64,000 nt of DNA from Plutella xylostella (lineage: Eukaryota; Arthropoda; Insecta; Lepidoptera; Plutellidae). Position numbers and translations under genes: made by a program. Below are positions 13,401-28,400 of the stretch, piece after piece. Under the pieces are notes generated by a model. That model worked only from the letters and a program-made list of their open reading frames with translations, did no database searches and had not been told where the DNA came from. The stretch lies in assembly GCF_932276165.1 (NCBI RefSeq), contig NC_063993.1, positions 1,126,001 to 1,190,000 of the forward strand. The letters are read 5' to 3'. The first letter of the stretch is position 1, and each line of letters opens with the position of its first letter.

Positions 13401-16400
13401 CAGCCTACACGCTTTACGGGTCAAAAACATAGGTTATTTTCCACTGCAGTCGAGTAGGCTTCAGTAAAGGCTAATCTTACGGCTCAGCTACGTTGTAGTG
13501 GGTGTTCTGTCAGTTATGTGGGCGGATATACAGGGTGTTGCTAAATAAGCTGATAGTGGGTGACACTGCTCACACTTCTGCAACTTTTTTGCTATTTTTA
13601 ATTATGCCTTTTTGGCCTAAAATACCCTTTTATTTAAGTACTTCCTAGTAGGTATAAATGAGCAAACATTGAAATGATTTAATGGTGCTAAATGGGTATG
13701 TAACCGTAATGCCGCCTGCCCCCCGGGAGCCGCCGAGAGCCGCGAGTACCTACACGAACGTGCATACTGTGCCGATGCGAATTTAAATATTTAATTGTAG
13801 TTCCAGAGCCGGCAGGTACGATAAAAAAATATCACAACCCAATCAGCGCTGGCATAATATGAATATGACATTCGAAAAATACATGCGGGCTGTAAAAAAA
13901 TGTTATAAAAATAAAATAAACGACGATCCCGTAACGGGCGATAACTTTTTAATGGCGGCCGTGGCTGCCCGGGTTGCTGGAAGTTAACCCCACCTGCGAA
14001 ATAAATAATAACATACAGGTGTAACATATAGTGCTAAACTTGTAATGCCATTTAATCTATTGAACGCGGCATAGTGTGGTTTACCCGGCGTCGTAAATAA
14101 GGTGTGTTGTGGTGCGGAGTACTGGAGCGGATGAAATCCATTGCGTTTTTTTTCACGGGTCACTAGATCGAGAGGGGTTTTTCTAAGCCACCTTTTATAT
14201 AAATAAATTCGGCCGAGTTTCTGCACTTATTCAAAATCATATTCCCTGCCTGCCCTAGTGCCTATCGGTGGCTCATATGTATTAATGAAGGCAGTCACGA
14301 AGGCACATATTGGTACAGTATAAATGTTACACTTTCACTGGGAATATTCTCGGAAATCTGAAGTTTCACGATAATATAGTGAAAATGAAATTTTGTAATT
14401 TACCGTATCAATCGAAAAGATCAATTTCCCAGGAATTTTGCCCACATAAATAAAGTCCAAATGTTATGCCAAAATTTGTATTAATAATGCAATTCCACCT
14501 AACTCATACAACACCATTTATTGTAACGAGAATTGAATTCGTGGCTGAGTGTGGAGCTAGTCTTAAAACTTTAGTGCTTACGTAAAAGTAAGTCCTAAAC
14601 TTTCGTATAAAGTGAATACACAGCCTCCCCGGTACGTGGGTTCTAGTTCACAGCAGAACAGGGGCGCGATTCACATCTCAACCGAAATATTTGTAAAGCG
14701 ATACGAACGAGTTACGAGATGAAATCCGCAATGTTTAAAAACGCGATTCATAGCACACATACTTTGATCTCGTTTTCATATCGCTAGTTCGTATTTGGAT
14801 GGCTTGAGTGAAATGAATGAAACTATATTTTTTTAATTGCCATGCAAAAATAATAAATACTACCACTAATTGTTTTAAATAATTTTGTTCCTGCAATATA
14901 TATTGTTGGAATTAGTGTCGATAGCAAGTATCAAGAAACGGCTTTTTAATTCAACGTTGAAGAAATTCATAACCTGTGGCACTTTTGACAGCCGCCATGT
15001 TTTCTCCATAAAAGCAAACATAACAAACATTGATTTTCTTTGCTCATTTTCGTGTCAACGTAGTTTTTTTGGAAAATATAAGAAGAAAGGAAGTTTAACT
15101 AACTTAGAGAAATACGACTGAGACATGTAAGTATCAATGTATTAACCTATTTTTTTTTTGAAATATAAATGTTACCGGTTGTAGTTAAGAAGGTATTGTA
15201 ATTTACGATGTATCCAATTTCTGTTTGAATTGTTTTAGAATCATGAACGAGATGAACACAAGCAGCAGCCGATGTGCTTGAGTAGCAGAAGGAGCAACTG
15301 CGTTGTGAGAGGGCCACGGCTTCAGCCCTCACAATGATAGCTGAAGCAATGAACAGACAGGCTGCAGTCAATGAGAGGCTTCTTGAGCAGGGGCTCCTCA
15401 TATGGAAAAAGGTAGGTTATTCCTAAATGTTTGGCTAAATAATAGAATAGAATTTAACTTCATTGTTGCCCCAATAATGTGTTAGGAAAACTGGTGTTGA
15501 ATATTTATGTTACAGTGTAGTTTTGTTAGTGTCTGTCTGTAATTTTTTAGAACAATATCATACTGAACTTTTCATTTTGTCTTTTCTAGGCTAATGAAAG
15601 GAACAATCAAGACCAGACTTAAAGTAAAGGTAAGGTATAATACGTATACATAATTTATATCGGAATAACAAAATATTTTTGTAGGTATTTGTTTTAACTA
15701 TAAATTGAATATCCACAGATTTTAGCGGCGACGCAGTTGCGCGACCAGTGAAGCTCTGGCTCCGCGACCGGCGTGGAGCGCGGTCCGCGCGGCGGCGGCG
15801 CTGCTGCGGCTGCTGCGCGGGAGGATCCCGTCCCTGCGCATGCGCCTGGCCTTCAATGGCCTCACACCTCTCTTCTTCCTCTTCTTCATGCGTCAATTCA
15901 AACAGAGGAGCACCTGTGATTACTGATTACCTAAGTTCCTATATACAATAATAGTTTAATAATTGTTAACAAAATATTGTATACATACATAAGTATTAAT
16001 AATTATACAAAAGGCTAAAAGCATTTTGTACCAGCCAACCTATAGGAGAGAATATGAGAAAAATAATAAGACTTTAATCTTTGATTGCCATTATCTGTAG
16101 CTTTATTAAGTGGTAAAGGGACCTAATTACTACCTATATTTTTTAGTATTTGTGATAATTCATAGAATTTATTAGTTCTATCAGTAAATAAAATATACAT
16201 GCATTACAATGTGTTTAATTCATTAACTTACAATTTGCACACTGAGGGAATGTGTATGCTTTCGGTTAAAATATTCTTCCTCATTCTGCGAGGGCCTCAG
16301 GCCAAAACCCACGCCAATCAAATAAATATCACTAATACAAGCTTACTATAAAGGAAAATTACGAATTCGGTAAAGATGGAAACGTATCTCGTAGGGACGG

Positions 16401-19400
16401 CTGTCCGGCTGAAAAATGGCTTGAAGATCTTGGAGAGATGCGTACAAGGTCAATTTCACAGTTTTTTGCAGTATTTTTTCTGAAAACGATCTAACAATTT
16501 CACCCTTTTCTTCGAAAGTTTAAAATCGCTAAAACGTCAAAATATGACGGATAAGCGATATCAAAAAATTCAACAAAAATGACATGAATCGCGTCATTCT
16601 CCATTCCTTCATTCATTTTGCGATCTCACAACGATCTTACTATGTAGCTTGGGTTTTAGTGCCATGTGAATCGCAATTTGACAACTCGTTCGTAAAAATC
16701 TGAAAACGAGATGAAAGCGACGGGGTTTTTTGTGACACGAATCACCTTCCTGGGCACCTGGCTGAAACAATCGGACATTTATAGCTTGTTAAAGTGTAGA
16801 GCGTGGACATACGTCACATCACATGTACAATGTTGACATACAAGATGGTGATTGGTTTTGTCCAGCGTGTTTGCAGTTCGTCCGATGTCCGATGCGGGCG
16901 CCCGCGTGCACTATTGACACAAACTCAATTCAGCCTCATAATAAATATCGCTATCTCATTCCCTCTGCAACGTAAAATATAGCCGTAGCGTCCACTATAA
17001 ACCACTGTCCGGCCGCTGGAAGCAACAAGAAACGCGATTTATGACCTTGTCGGAGTACACAGGTGGACTAAACTCGCTTGTCAGAACTGTGCATCTTAGC
17101 TATTTACTAAGTGGCAATTTTTCCCGAGCACAAATGAAAATGCAAGTGTTATGCTCATAATGGCTGCCCCGTGACCGAGCCAGTGCTCGAGGAGTTAATT
17201 AAAATTAAACAATGCCAGCGTCGGGTACTAATAAAAATGAATTTATTTTACGGTATTGATGTCGAGAGATAGCAAGAATGCGAGGGAATTCAAATTAAAA
17301 ATCAACCGAAAGTTTCAAATTAAAAGCTTTATTTACAGAAAAAATATAATCGAACCCTAACAATACCAAAGCTTAATACTGAGAGCATATAAACAGCACT
17401 CAATCATATTTGGGTACGTTTAGGTTCCTATCCCCATCACGGAAAAACACAAAGTTAGTTGTTTAACAAACTTTGTTTTTTTATACGCAGGAAATTTTAT
17501 GGAAACTTGATTTTAACAAAAGCGGATCCTTATTCCAATAATTGTGTTTGCATTTTACCCTCGGCGGCACAGTGGTGGCTCGGAGATCGGTCCACTTGAT
17601 TTACTGCTTACGTTTAGCGCAAGATTCATTACTTTTGTTATAAATTTTCTGTATAACCACAAAAACTGGACATTTATGTAAACAACTAGATAATACTGTA
17701 AGAAATTCATCTACAAGTTCAATTTCGACTTGAACTGGAAAAAATCATAAGTCCTAAACCTTTGTATAAAGTGAATTTCAATTTGTGAGGACAAGCCGTC
17801 TTAACATCAACATGACTCACGTCCACCGTGAACTCGTCAATGAATTTCTTACAGAATCACCATCTTTAAACAGCATCACTTGTATAAAATATGTCCAACA
17901 CCGTGTCGAACTCCTATCTTCTTTCAGCACATATCAGCCCCTCTAATGACTCTGGAATTGTTTCAGGAGTGGTCCGCACGCTGGCCCCGTTGGACCGCGA
18001 GGCGGTGCCCTCGTACTGGCTCACCATCTGCGCCGAGGACCACGGGCTGGTCCCGAGGCACTCTTGTGTACAGGTATGTTTCAGGAGTGGTCCGCACGCT
18101 GGCCCCGCTGGACCGGGAGGCGGTGCGCTCCTACTGGCTCACCATCTGCGCCGAGGACCACGGGCTGGTCCCGCGGCACTCTTGTGTACAGGTATGTACC
18201 AACAGCTTCAGCGGGCCTAACGTGAAGTTGAAATGAAGTAACATTATTACGGAGTAATAATAATACATTTTGAATCAAAAAATCCTTGTCAACTCAAGTT
18301 AGCGATAGGGGGGCTGGTATCTATCTAGTGTATACCTAATAATAAAATATAATAACCTACCTATTTTGGCATCGTGATAATCACAGACCGCTTATTTATT
18401 AAAATTGAATTTGTACGTGTGAGTTTGTCAAGGAAAAGTAAGTTTTGTAATATAAATATAATTATTTACGATATTTCGAACCTTATGATCGCCTCGCCGT
18501 ATACTTTCCCGTGGGGATACCAGGGTTAAAAGTTGCCTATGTATCTCTCTATGAATTTACCTACGATCTCTATATCTACTATCGTAGATATTCTTACATT
18601 CGTCTATCAGTGTACAGAGATAATATATTATTGCTAAAGTATGATTTATCTACTGATACTCGGAGAGGTGGGTAAATCAAAAGGGACAGAAACTAGTAAA
18701 AGTTTCCCAAAACTAACGTTAGGCTAGGTCTGAATTTTCTAGCCAATCAGAGGATTACATCATCAATCAGTTGTCAGACCATCCAATCACAGCACAGCTT
18801 ATAGCTGATTACACTTCGATCATGTGAAAATGTATCTTCGGATTCAGGAGATAATCCCCAAAATCATTTACATACTATTAGAACGATAGCTGTACTAGTG
18901 CTAATACCTTTAGTTTAGATACAGTGAGAAATAGGCTTTAATCGGTATCGATTAATTGTTCAAAGCACTTTAAATGTAAACACGAATGTTTGAAATGTTA
19001 CTCGAATTGAATCGATAATTACTTTCTAATAGAGGGTGCGAATTCTACGAAGGTTCCATGAATTGCCTAAATATGCTTCTAAGAATGGGAGGATTGCGCT
19101 GAGGATTGGAAAACATACCTCACACTTTTAAAAACAAAAGCTACAAATGCAAGTAATATAAGTACCTTGTTTTGAGTAAATACAAACCATCCTACTTTGT
19201 AGGTAAGGTCCTGTATTGCCAAGCATGTCTCTTCAATTCTTTTTAAGTAGGCAATAACAACAATAAAAATCGTTAATTGCCTCATCCTATCCGAAGTTAC
19301 TTTGTTACTTTTACTACAATTACGCAGAAATAAACAGTAACTAATCCAAACTGCCTCAAGAAATGTTCTACGTAAACATATTGGCCAATTATTTCCTCTA

Positions 19401-22400
19401 ATTACCGAACTAGTGAGATAGTTATCACTAATTCAGGCGAAAAACTTTTCCTGCTTTCATTTAGTCCCCCAGCGGGCCGATACTCGGGCGGTTTAATTTA
19501 GCGGGCTGTGAGCAGCCTCCCAGGTGGCCAATACACGGGCCCGTTTTAATCCATTTCATTCAATTCCAATTTGTTTTCGTGCATTTTACTCAATGTTCAC
19601 ACTAATTTTACCGCCGCAATTTCGTTCGGCCATTCTTGTCCGCATTAACTACGTCACTGTGTTAATATGCATGATGCAATCCGTTTAGTTATTCCTCAAT
19701 TAAAAACGATTGGAGTCCTATTCTGTTTTGCACTTTTCCCGCCCGCCCCGGTTGTGGAGAAATTTAATTTTTATCTTCCGCCCGCCCTCGCATCGCGTCG
19801 GTGAGCAAACAACTTCTTTTATTGCGCACCTAAAAATAAAAGAGTCAATGATAATATTGTTTCAGCATTTTAAAGTTGAAAAGTTTTAAATGGGAAAGAA
19901 ATTTGCCGGGTCAGGGAAATGGAAATATAAGTTTCCGCCGTCTCATTTATTAACATACATTGCAGTTGCAATAGTGTTTTGAGCCAAAAATGCGTGTTTG
20001 CGTGTGACCACCTGGGTCATTCGGAATAACTTTTGCTTTCAAGAACTAAATGAGCTTGAAGAAACTATTGATTCCATAATTACGTAACCCAAAGGTATGC
20101 TTTTGTACAGTCTGTCCATCTCTTGACTTTGTTACCATCTCCTAGTGGTATTGATATCTGTCCTAGAAAAAAGGCTGCAACATACAGGTTTCGGTTAGTG
20201 TACATCAAACGTCTCCAACTCCTCGGAGGAGTAACGGAAATGAAGAAAAAGAAGAAACGTCTCTAAGATATCCTTATACCATCTCTAACAACCACCCACC
20301 CTTCGCAGGTGTACATCGAAGTGACAGACATCAACGACAACGCGCCCTGGCCGCAACGAGCGCTCTACTCCGCGAGCATCCCGGAGCAGGCGGCCGGCGG
20401 CACGCACGTGGCCACCGTCACCGCCGAGGACCTGGACGACGCCGGGAATGTCTCCTACAGGATTGTCGCTGGCAACCCTGATGGACTGTTCTCGATTGAT
20501 GAGCTTACTGGTGAGTGGTTAACGTGTGGAGGCTTTGGGAATGTGGAACTAAAGTAATCATGGCCTATCAAGGTTTAACCCTTCGACAGAGATGTGATGA
20601 TGATGATGATGATGTCCTCTTCGTCGTATCCGAAAACAGCGACTCTTGCTACACTCTGTTATGTGTTGTTGTTGTGTTGAAAGAGATGTAATGTAGCTAC
20701 GAAACATACGCAATCTACATGTCCACATAGATACTACGTGCATTGTACTGATTCGAATCGACTGGCCGTATGCTCGAAATGAGTATGTCTCGCGTACGCG
20801 TTACCTCTGACTACACATTTGGTGTATATAGTCGTGAACACACAATGTCAAAATTTTGTCGATAGGAATCAGCCATAACCTGCCATAACCCTTAAATGGA
20901 TGCGCAGAACCCCCAATGCGCTTCTAAAGCTGTCGCCGCAACCAAGTCAACAGATTCTCACTTGTTACTCAGTTATCGATCGGTAACCACTATCTCGTTG
21001 GGAGCGCTTCGTTGCCTGAATACCTACCTGCCCGGAACATTGTAAAGGCAGGACCAATTAAGTCTTAGCAGCTTCGCAGACCGCATATGCTAACATGCAA
21101 CGCTAAGCTCACTCAAAATCCAGTCTATCCTACATAATATCTTAAATTTTAAAAGCAAACTAATTTTGAACAGAGCTAAACATCTAAAGTTTGTGAGATA
21201 GAGTGGGGAGTAATCTCTGCATCTACTGAGCTAAATTTAATAATAATTTTACCAATAGAAATCCAGCTTAGAGAGTGTTATAGGCTACTTTATATCCCGT
21301 AATCCCCACGTTAAAAACGTATTTGGCGTTCCAAAAACCTCGTGGTAAAAAGCCGGTATTTTAAAAACAACGCTCTAATATCGTTTGCTGAATTCACTAA
21401 TGACATCCATGAAGGTAGGATACTTCCATGACCCCGAGAGAGAGAGCTTATTCAAATTTCCACGCCACGTCGCCATAATACACCTTTGCCCAATCAATCA
21501 AAAACACTTTACCCCATAAAAAAATAAGGCGTGACGTTGACAAATTATTAGCATTAGATTACTACCTGTCGTTGACATAGTAGGTTGTCTTGTCATCAGG
21601 TGAAAATTAACCTCAACATGATTGGCACAATTTGACAATATGGCCGCGGAACACGCCACTTCCGGCACTGCACCGGTTGTAAAATGGCTGACACCACTCC
21701 CATGTATCAGGGCGGGGATGTTATTGTCATTCACTTGTTTTAACACCCACTACCTCGGTGAAATGGCGGGTTATTGTCAGTTGTTTCATGTAATCTTTGT
21801 TCTGTCAGGTGACAAATCACTGTAGTCTCAACTTGTGTCCTTGTCAAGTAAAGCTCTTGACTTATTTTACTGTTATTAATTTATTCCATCTTGCTTCATT
21901 ATTTTCATTACAAGTGCTGGAAAAAGAGGGTGTAAAGTATAAGTTTTAAGAGATAGGTTTATTTAGACGCACTCTGCGTTATCTTAATTCAAAATCCTTA
22001 TAGCCTCGCTTTACAAAAATCGGTTTAGCCATAATTATGCGCTAAGCTGTCATAATAGACGGGTATTGTTCACTCCGGTTAATGGAGCATTAAGCCAATT
22101 ATTAAGTTAATCTTATCTGTCCTCACATTCTAAACAGGGAGCCTCCCGTCAATCTATCTCGAATGAAAGGCATCACAAAGGCACCACCAAACACAAAGGC
22201 ATAAACAAACACACAAAACTCAACCCTCCTCAATAATTCAACAAAGACTTTAATCAAATCCCCCGAAGCACTAATTTCTATTTGGAGTCCGTAAAATGAC
22301 GTTGTCATTTCGGCAAAGCAGCAATTATTACGTTCAACGCTGTTAGAAAGCTAATGTCAATTTACATCGGATTGAGGTTACCACTTTAAAATATGGGAAA

Positions 22401-25400
22401 CCTTTCGAGGAAATATGCACGTCTGCGTTCTAGATATGTTTACCTATTACTTAGTCAAATAGCGATACGATATGTAGTGCATGTTAACGTGAGTACCTAC
22501 AAATTGGATACGCTGCGGGTGGCTCGCTTACGAGTCACCTTTGTCTACCCTTTTACCCTTGGGCTTAGCATTGTTCATAGGTTTATTCTATGCTATTTAT
22601 TTTGAACATATATGGTATTGATCGACAAATAAATTGTACCTATTAGTTGTAAGCTTCGTTCACAAATCAATTTATAAATTTGTGGGCACAGATCTGTATT
22701 CCGAATAGATATAGTTAACATTAAATGGCTCTGACTATACCGCACGAACCGCAGTAATGTGCTTATTTAGTAAAGTTGTGAACAAATACTCATTTATCCA
22801 TGCATGGGTTGCAAACATTTTTAATTGAAATCAGAGAAGTACTATGATCCTTGATTGAAGTCCTATTTTACGAGTATTGTAGAACTTTCATGAACGAAAA
22901 AAAGCCGGACATTTAAGCCGCGTACAGACGGGGCCAACGAACGCCAACGGTTATCCCAACGATGGCTATTTATCATACATAATACAGGGCAGATTGCAGC
23001 AACGAAGGTCAACGAAAACCGTTCGTTGGCGTTCGTTGGGCCGGTCTGTACGCGGTATTAAAAAAAAGTACAAACAAAAAAAATATGAACGAAGCGCGAG
23101 CCCATTATTATTCTGAGATCCCACAACCCCAAACTCCTTTCGCAGGTACAATAGTAACGACCGGGCGCACGCTGGACCGGGAAGCTTCCCCCTCCCATGC
23201 ACTAGAAGTGCAGGCATCAGACGGGGAGCTGGCGTCCAGCGCCAGGGTCCAAGTCACAGTGGCCGACATCAACGACCACGCGCCGGCTTTCACTCAGCGC
23301 TTCTACCAGCTCCGGGTGCCCGTCACGCCGGGGCTGCAGCTGGGGCTGCCGCAGGTAAAAAAAGAATTGAGAAAAAAAGGTAGAAGTTTTTGGAGTGAAA
23401 CGAACTTAGGTACCTAAGGCGGTTCACACACTTCAACGCCTCACCGCGCAGATTGCGGATTTTCCATAGTAAATTTCCGCGCGGTGAGGTGGGTGGCGGC
23501 AATGGGTGCGGGTAAGCGATTTTTCTATGTAAACTGACATTTTTGCATACAATGATAATCCGCCAACCGCGGCGGTGCGCGGTCAAGTGTGTGAATCGCC
23601 TAACCATAGACAATACTGTGGAGGATTTTCAGAAGAATGATGAAATGCATGTGTTTACGTAAGCTGTCACCGCGGTTAAGTTGGTGGCACTGTAGTGTAA
23701 ATTTTTGGATTGTGCCAAGCGTGCAGATTATGACAAATCCCTCCAATGTTGTGGAGGTCCGTGTCAAACGTTGGAATGTTACAGACTGTTTGTGTGTTGT
23801 GTTCATTCTGATGGCTGAAGTTTTGAATTTAGAACTGCCAACTACAGTACAACAGCTGGGCTGCTAAAAGGTTGTGTTGGGGTGGTTGCCAGTATTGATT
23901 TTGACAGTTCTAAGTTTAAAATTGGTTTGTATGTGTGTGTGAGCGAGAATTTTTCTGCGGCATATTTTCTTTTAAGATACCTACTTACTAAAACTATCCT
24001 TCTATGAATTTGTATTCTAGGAAAGAAACTCGACATTCTAGTTTTTTTTGGGTAGCAATAAAACGAGTGACTGTAAATTACAGTTCTAAGTGTCAAAATT
24101 AATTAATTTGGGTTATAGAATTACTAAGTGAGCGACTGACTGCGAGTGACGAGAAATCAACAGAACAGCAACTTAACAAACATTAATTTGAGTTACTTAA
24201 AATACAAAATGAGCAGCTTCATAATATTTGTGCGACCTAATATTTGTTTGAGTGTCAACTTTACGTCCTGCATTTTTTTCAATATTTGGCAAATGTATTT
24301 TTTATACTGAGCGGCATTTTATCTTAAATGAAGTGTTTCGAATACAAAAACCACTTTGAAAAATACACTAATGAGCAGAGTATAAAAAACATACATTCAC
24401 GCCTTGTACTGATGTACTCCCTTGCGGGGTAGGCAGAGGTGCATTGCTGCACCCACTTTTCGCCAGAGCGTTATGTTAGTCCCAATGTAATAGGGGGCGG
24501 GTATTGCCATTTTACGGGCACATCCAAGACCCGAGAACAAATATCTGTATTTAAACAAATATCTACCCCAGCCGGGCAATCGAACCCGGGACCATCGGCT
24601 CAGTAGTCAGGGTAAGATAAAAAAGATAAAAAATATTTATTCGGTGACCAGCACCACACACCAAAAATACACAAGGAAACAACAAATAAAACAAAAGAAC
24701 TTATATGACTAAACTTATAGTATAGTTTAAATCTGTAGCATTTTCGTTGCAAAGCAAAGCAAAAAGAAGCGTATCAAAATAAAAAACATAAGCCCTCAAA
24801 TAGAATATCAGTAACCAATAATCATTAATAAAGCAGCATACAAAACTTTGCTCAAAGTGAACTTTTTAGTAGTTCGCTAAGTATAACCTCACTTAGAAAA
24901 ATCGAATCTATCTTAATATTGAAGTTGCCCTCTCTGTATTTCCAGTCGCTCACTTAGTAATTAAGTCGCTCGGATAAAATTTTAATATCTGAAATGGATT
25001 TATCATAATCCACTTTTTGTAAGCTCGTTTTGGATTTTTTTATAAATCAATATTCGTAGTCAGTTTAGTTAATTTTTCGCTTACTAAAATTCATACCGCT
25101 CAAGTTATTAAAACAGTATGTCATCATCAGTCGCAAAGTTTTTTTTTGTTCGCTCGTTTTATAATTCCCCGTTTTTTTTTCATAACTAGGTAATTATGTT
25201 GCGCAGGTATCGGATTAATATTGAAGTGACCACGGATCAATCACCAATAAAATTCAACTCTTTGTGTTTTACGAAAGGTAGTTAGTTTTCATTACCTGTA
25301 AAGTAAATATCTCTATTTGCATTTACATTTTGAAATTATTTCGATGTTTTGTATTTCATTTCACAAATTGCTTCTGTTTGAAAGTTTTAATGGGAGTCAT

Positions 25401-28400
25401 GATCGTATTTCCCGTTACGCATCCCACATCATAACATAATCCAACATGCTTTGTTTCACAACTAAATTATATTTTCAGAATAGGATCGTATCTTCTGTTG
25501 CATAAACAAAAAAAAAACATTTATATGGGAAAACGTAGGATGGAACATTTGGGAACATAATTATTCAGTATGTGTTTAAGGGTTCCGTACCTCAAATGCT
25601 AAAAACGTCAGTCCTTCCTTCGGTTTGTCGGTACAGTTTACAGTTATATCTTCTTAAATATTATAACCATTAAGTCCACCTTTTGTACACTTATATTTCA
25701 TATTTGTGCAATAAAGTATCAAATAAATAAATAAATAACCTACCTAGGTATAAGAAGATATAACTAATAATTCGGGAGATATACCGACATAGCGTGCCCC
25801 GATAAATCCATCAAAGTCTCAGTTCTCTTTAATTAAGTACGTACGTCTATCTGAGAAATGTGCTTAGTTGAAATGAGGCAGTTGTCATAAACATTCCTGC
25901 CAACTAAACTAACGAGATATACACATATATGTACTTACTAGGCCACTACTATATGTAGTTATATCTACAGTCGCCAGAACCCTAAAATTATGGTATTCTC
26001 TTGTAACTCTTAACTAGTTGCAAAACTAGTTAATGTAATCATTTATTTGATGGTTCATTTACATGACTAAATACTGTGGAATTTACGCCTTATAAGTATT
26101 TCAGGATATAAGGTGACAAATAAATTAGAAGTACCATACACATACAGATTTGATATAAACATACATTCGAAAGAAAGCCAGCCTTATATCGTATTTGATT
26201 AATTTTAAAATAGCATGGAATTTATCAGTTAGCTTCCCGAAGGCAGACATGTAGCCGAAACCCAACATACTGAGCAACCAACTATAAAATTGCTCAATTA
26301 CTTGTTCTATATAAGTTGTAGTTTACTTTAGTATGCAAATGTTTTATTTTTAGTGGAGTTCACGGATCAAATTCAACCCTCTATACACATTTAATTGTTT
26401 TACCAATTGTTATTGAATCTTCGTTTGAGAATATTCAATTTAAATTTAGCCCTAAAGCTTGATCACTTTCATCCATCCCGAGATATAATTACAAACCGAT
26501 CAACGCAGCTTTGTGCAGGAAGTTCGGCACAAGACGTCAATTTGCCAACAATGGACCGGTATTAGATTAGTTTCCACTAATTACCTCGGCCATCTGCAGA
26601 TAACTTCATTAACACCGCGATCTGGAAACTTCGCCACAAGCAATAGTGTAACCGCGGCTTTATTGCCAAACTAAATTAGTTGCAGCTGCCACCTATATCG
26701 AATATTACAAATAAATTTTAGATCTGCTGCACCTACTCAGAAACGCAATGTATTGTGTCAACTTGCCTAAAAAAATCTCAAAAAATCATACAAACTTAAC
26801 TTATTTTTAAGTGTTTTCAGATATCATGTTTTCAGTTATTACACATATTAAACTCATAGAATAGTAAACGATAGGCGACAGTTGTAAACTATATTATTAC
26901 ATAGAGCATCTAAACAACAAATCGGAAACCGTTAAAATTAAACCAACTTAGCGCTTTGATTTGATTTAATATGGTAAAATATACTGCAAAATTAATTAGC
27001 TTAGCGTTGATTTATTATGTGCAGCGATGATTTATGTTTGCATTAGGACGTGTCGGTATGTACACACCGGCGATAATTGACAAAATACTGAAAATACTTG
27101 TCGAAGTAAATGATTTATGAGATTTATGTACTGGCGTAGTATCGTATCTATCTGTGTTATTCGCAATTTACTAATTAAATTCCTGAAATCTCGCCTTCAC
27201 GATGGATTAGGTACCTTACTCGATTCCTGTAAAAAGAAGGGTCACTTCACGAAAACGATCTTTCTCGAAATGAAACTCTATCGCGGTGTAGTTAACGTAC
27301 CGGAAGAATGAAAACTCTCTTTGGTTAGTTTTTTGTAAAGCTGGAGTAAACCGCCACCTGAAACAATATAATATAAATATTTCAGAAAACAAGAGTAGCG
27401 GCTCTGTAGCGAGGAAGTGAAACTTGAATATCTCGCAAATATCGCGAGTATCTGAATATTCCTACGTTCACTAACATTACTCTTACAAATTCTTATGTAG
27501 AGCGTTACAGCCAATGAAAGTCCTTTTATACCTACATTTTCTGTACCTCAGAGGTAAACAATAATAATAAGGCCACTTTTAAAGAAAGAAAATGAGTTCC
27601 ATATCATAAATGTAAAAAAAAAGTTCTAAAAACTGGACTTATACTGTCTACCTCTGAGGTTCAACTGTTTTGTGTGTCCGCCTAACTTGTGTGCAGTAGT
27701 GTAGCCTTAACCGTGTGTAGGGCGACGCGGCGGCCGACGACGAGCTCAGCACCGAGTCCGATGTGGAGAGCGAGGACGAAGACGAGGGCTCGGGCGAGAA
27801 GCTAAGCTGGGACATGTTTGAAGAGCCAGCCGCAAGCGACGTCTACGTCGGCACGGTAAGTGGATACTAAAGGTATTGTAAGCCGAGGGAACAACTTTTG
27901 CGCTTAAAAGTTGGAGTAAAACTTTGTTGGTCACGTGAGTACGGGAATTTATGTAGTGTTTTCTTGTAAGTGTAACAAAAGGTGTCGAGAATGCCGTGCT
28001 GAGTGAGCCCCTTTCGGCTTTCAACACTATTTCTACTTTTGCATCAATATGTATTGTTTTGTTTTCGATTTTGTGTAGTGGAATTAAGGGTGTGTTTTAT
28101 TTGAGTTTTGATTTCTGATCTGAATGTAAAAACCCGCTTCGCGTAATGTAATGGGAGACACCACTCCTGTGGATGTTTGGGTAATCCCATACACTGGATA
28201 GGTAGAGAGGATAATCTTTAAAGCGTAAGAGTAACAGAAATAAATGTTCTTAATTTATTTTTCTTCCAACCAGTTTGCGTGTGTTTTTATCCCCGAACGT
28301 CGGAAGAAGTTTAGATTCGGTTGCGTTTTATTATTTTTTTGGGAGGTTACTTGATCGAGAGTATTGTCGATGTGATCTTATTCTTCTTTATTCTGATTTC

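Larger units (their letters stand above)
11890..17966 (+). other. Intron 3 of ft, 6.1 kb
   Basis: Contains a tRNA-derived SINE (12988-13311), a degenerate DNA transposon region (about 14640-16755) and, at about 12170-12270, a stretch resembling 31085-31130 (GGTGAAAGG..TTGGCCA..CTGCCC.GGGTG.ACCGGA), a dispersed repeat of unknown type. I see no other coding sequence. Confidence 0.6.
23355..27720 (+). other. Intron 6 of ft, 4.4 kb
   Basis: Holds a TAA-flanked MITE (23418-23600), a reversed SINE A (about 24388-24614), reversed LINE tails (24640 onward, rich in ATTTATTCGG) and a forward LINE tail at 25680-25740 (CAATAAAGTATCAAATAAATA). Near 27545-27660 is a small inverted pair ACCTCAGAGGTA / TACCTCTGAGGT. 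Nothing else recognised. Confidence 0.6.

Noticed and set aside
18074..18084. GTATGTTTCAG as an 11-bp intron
   Set aside because: Far below any functional intron size; joining both exon 4 copies would also break the frame.
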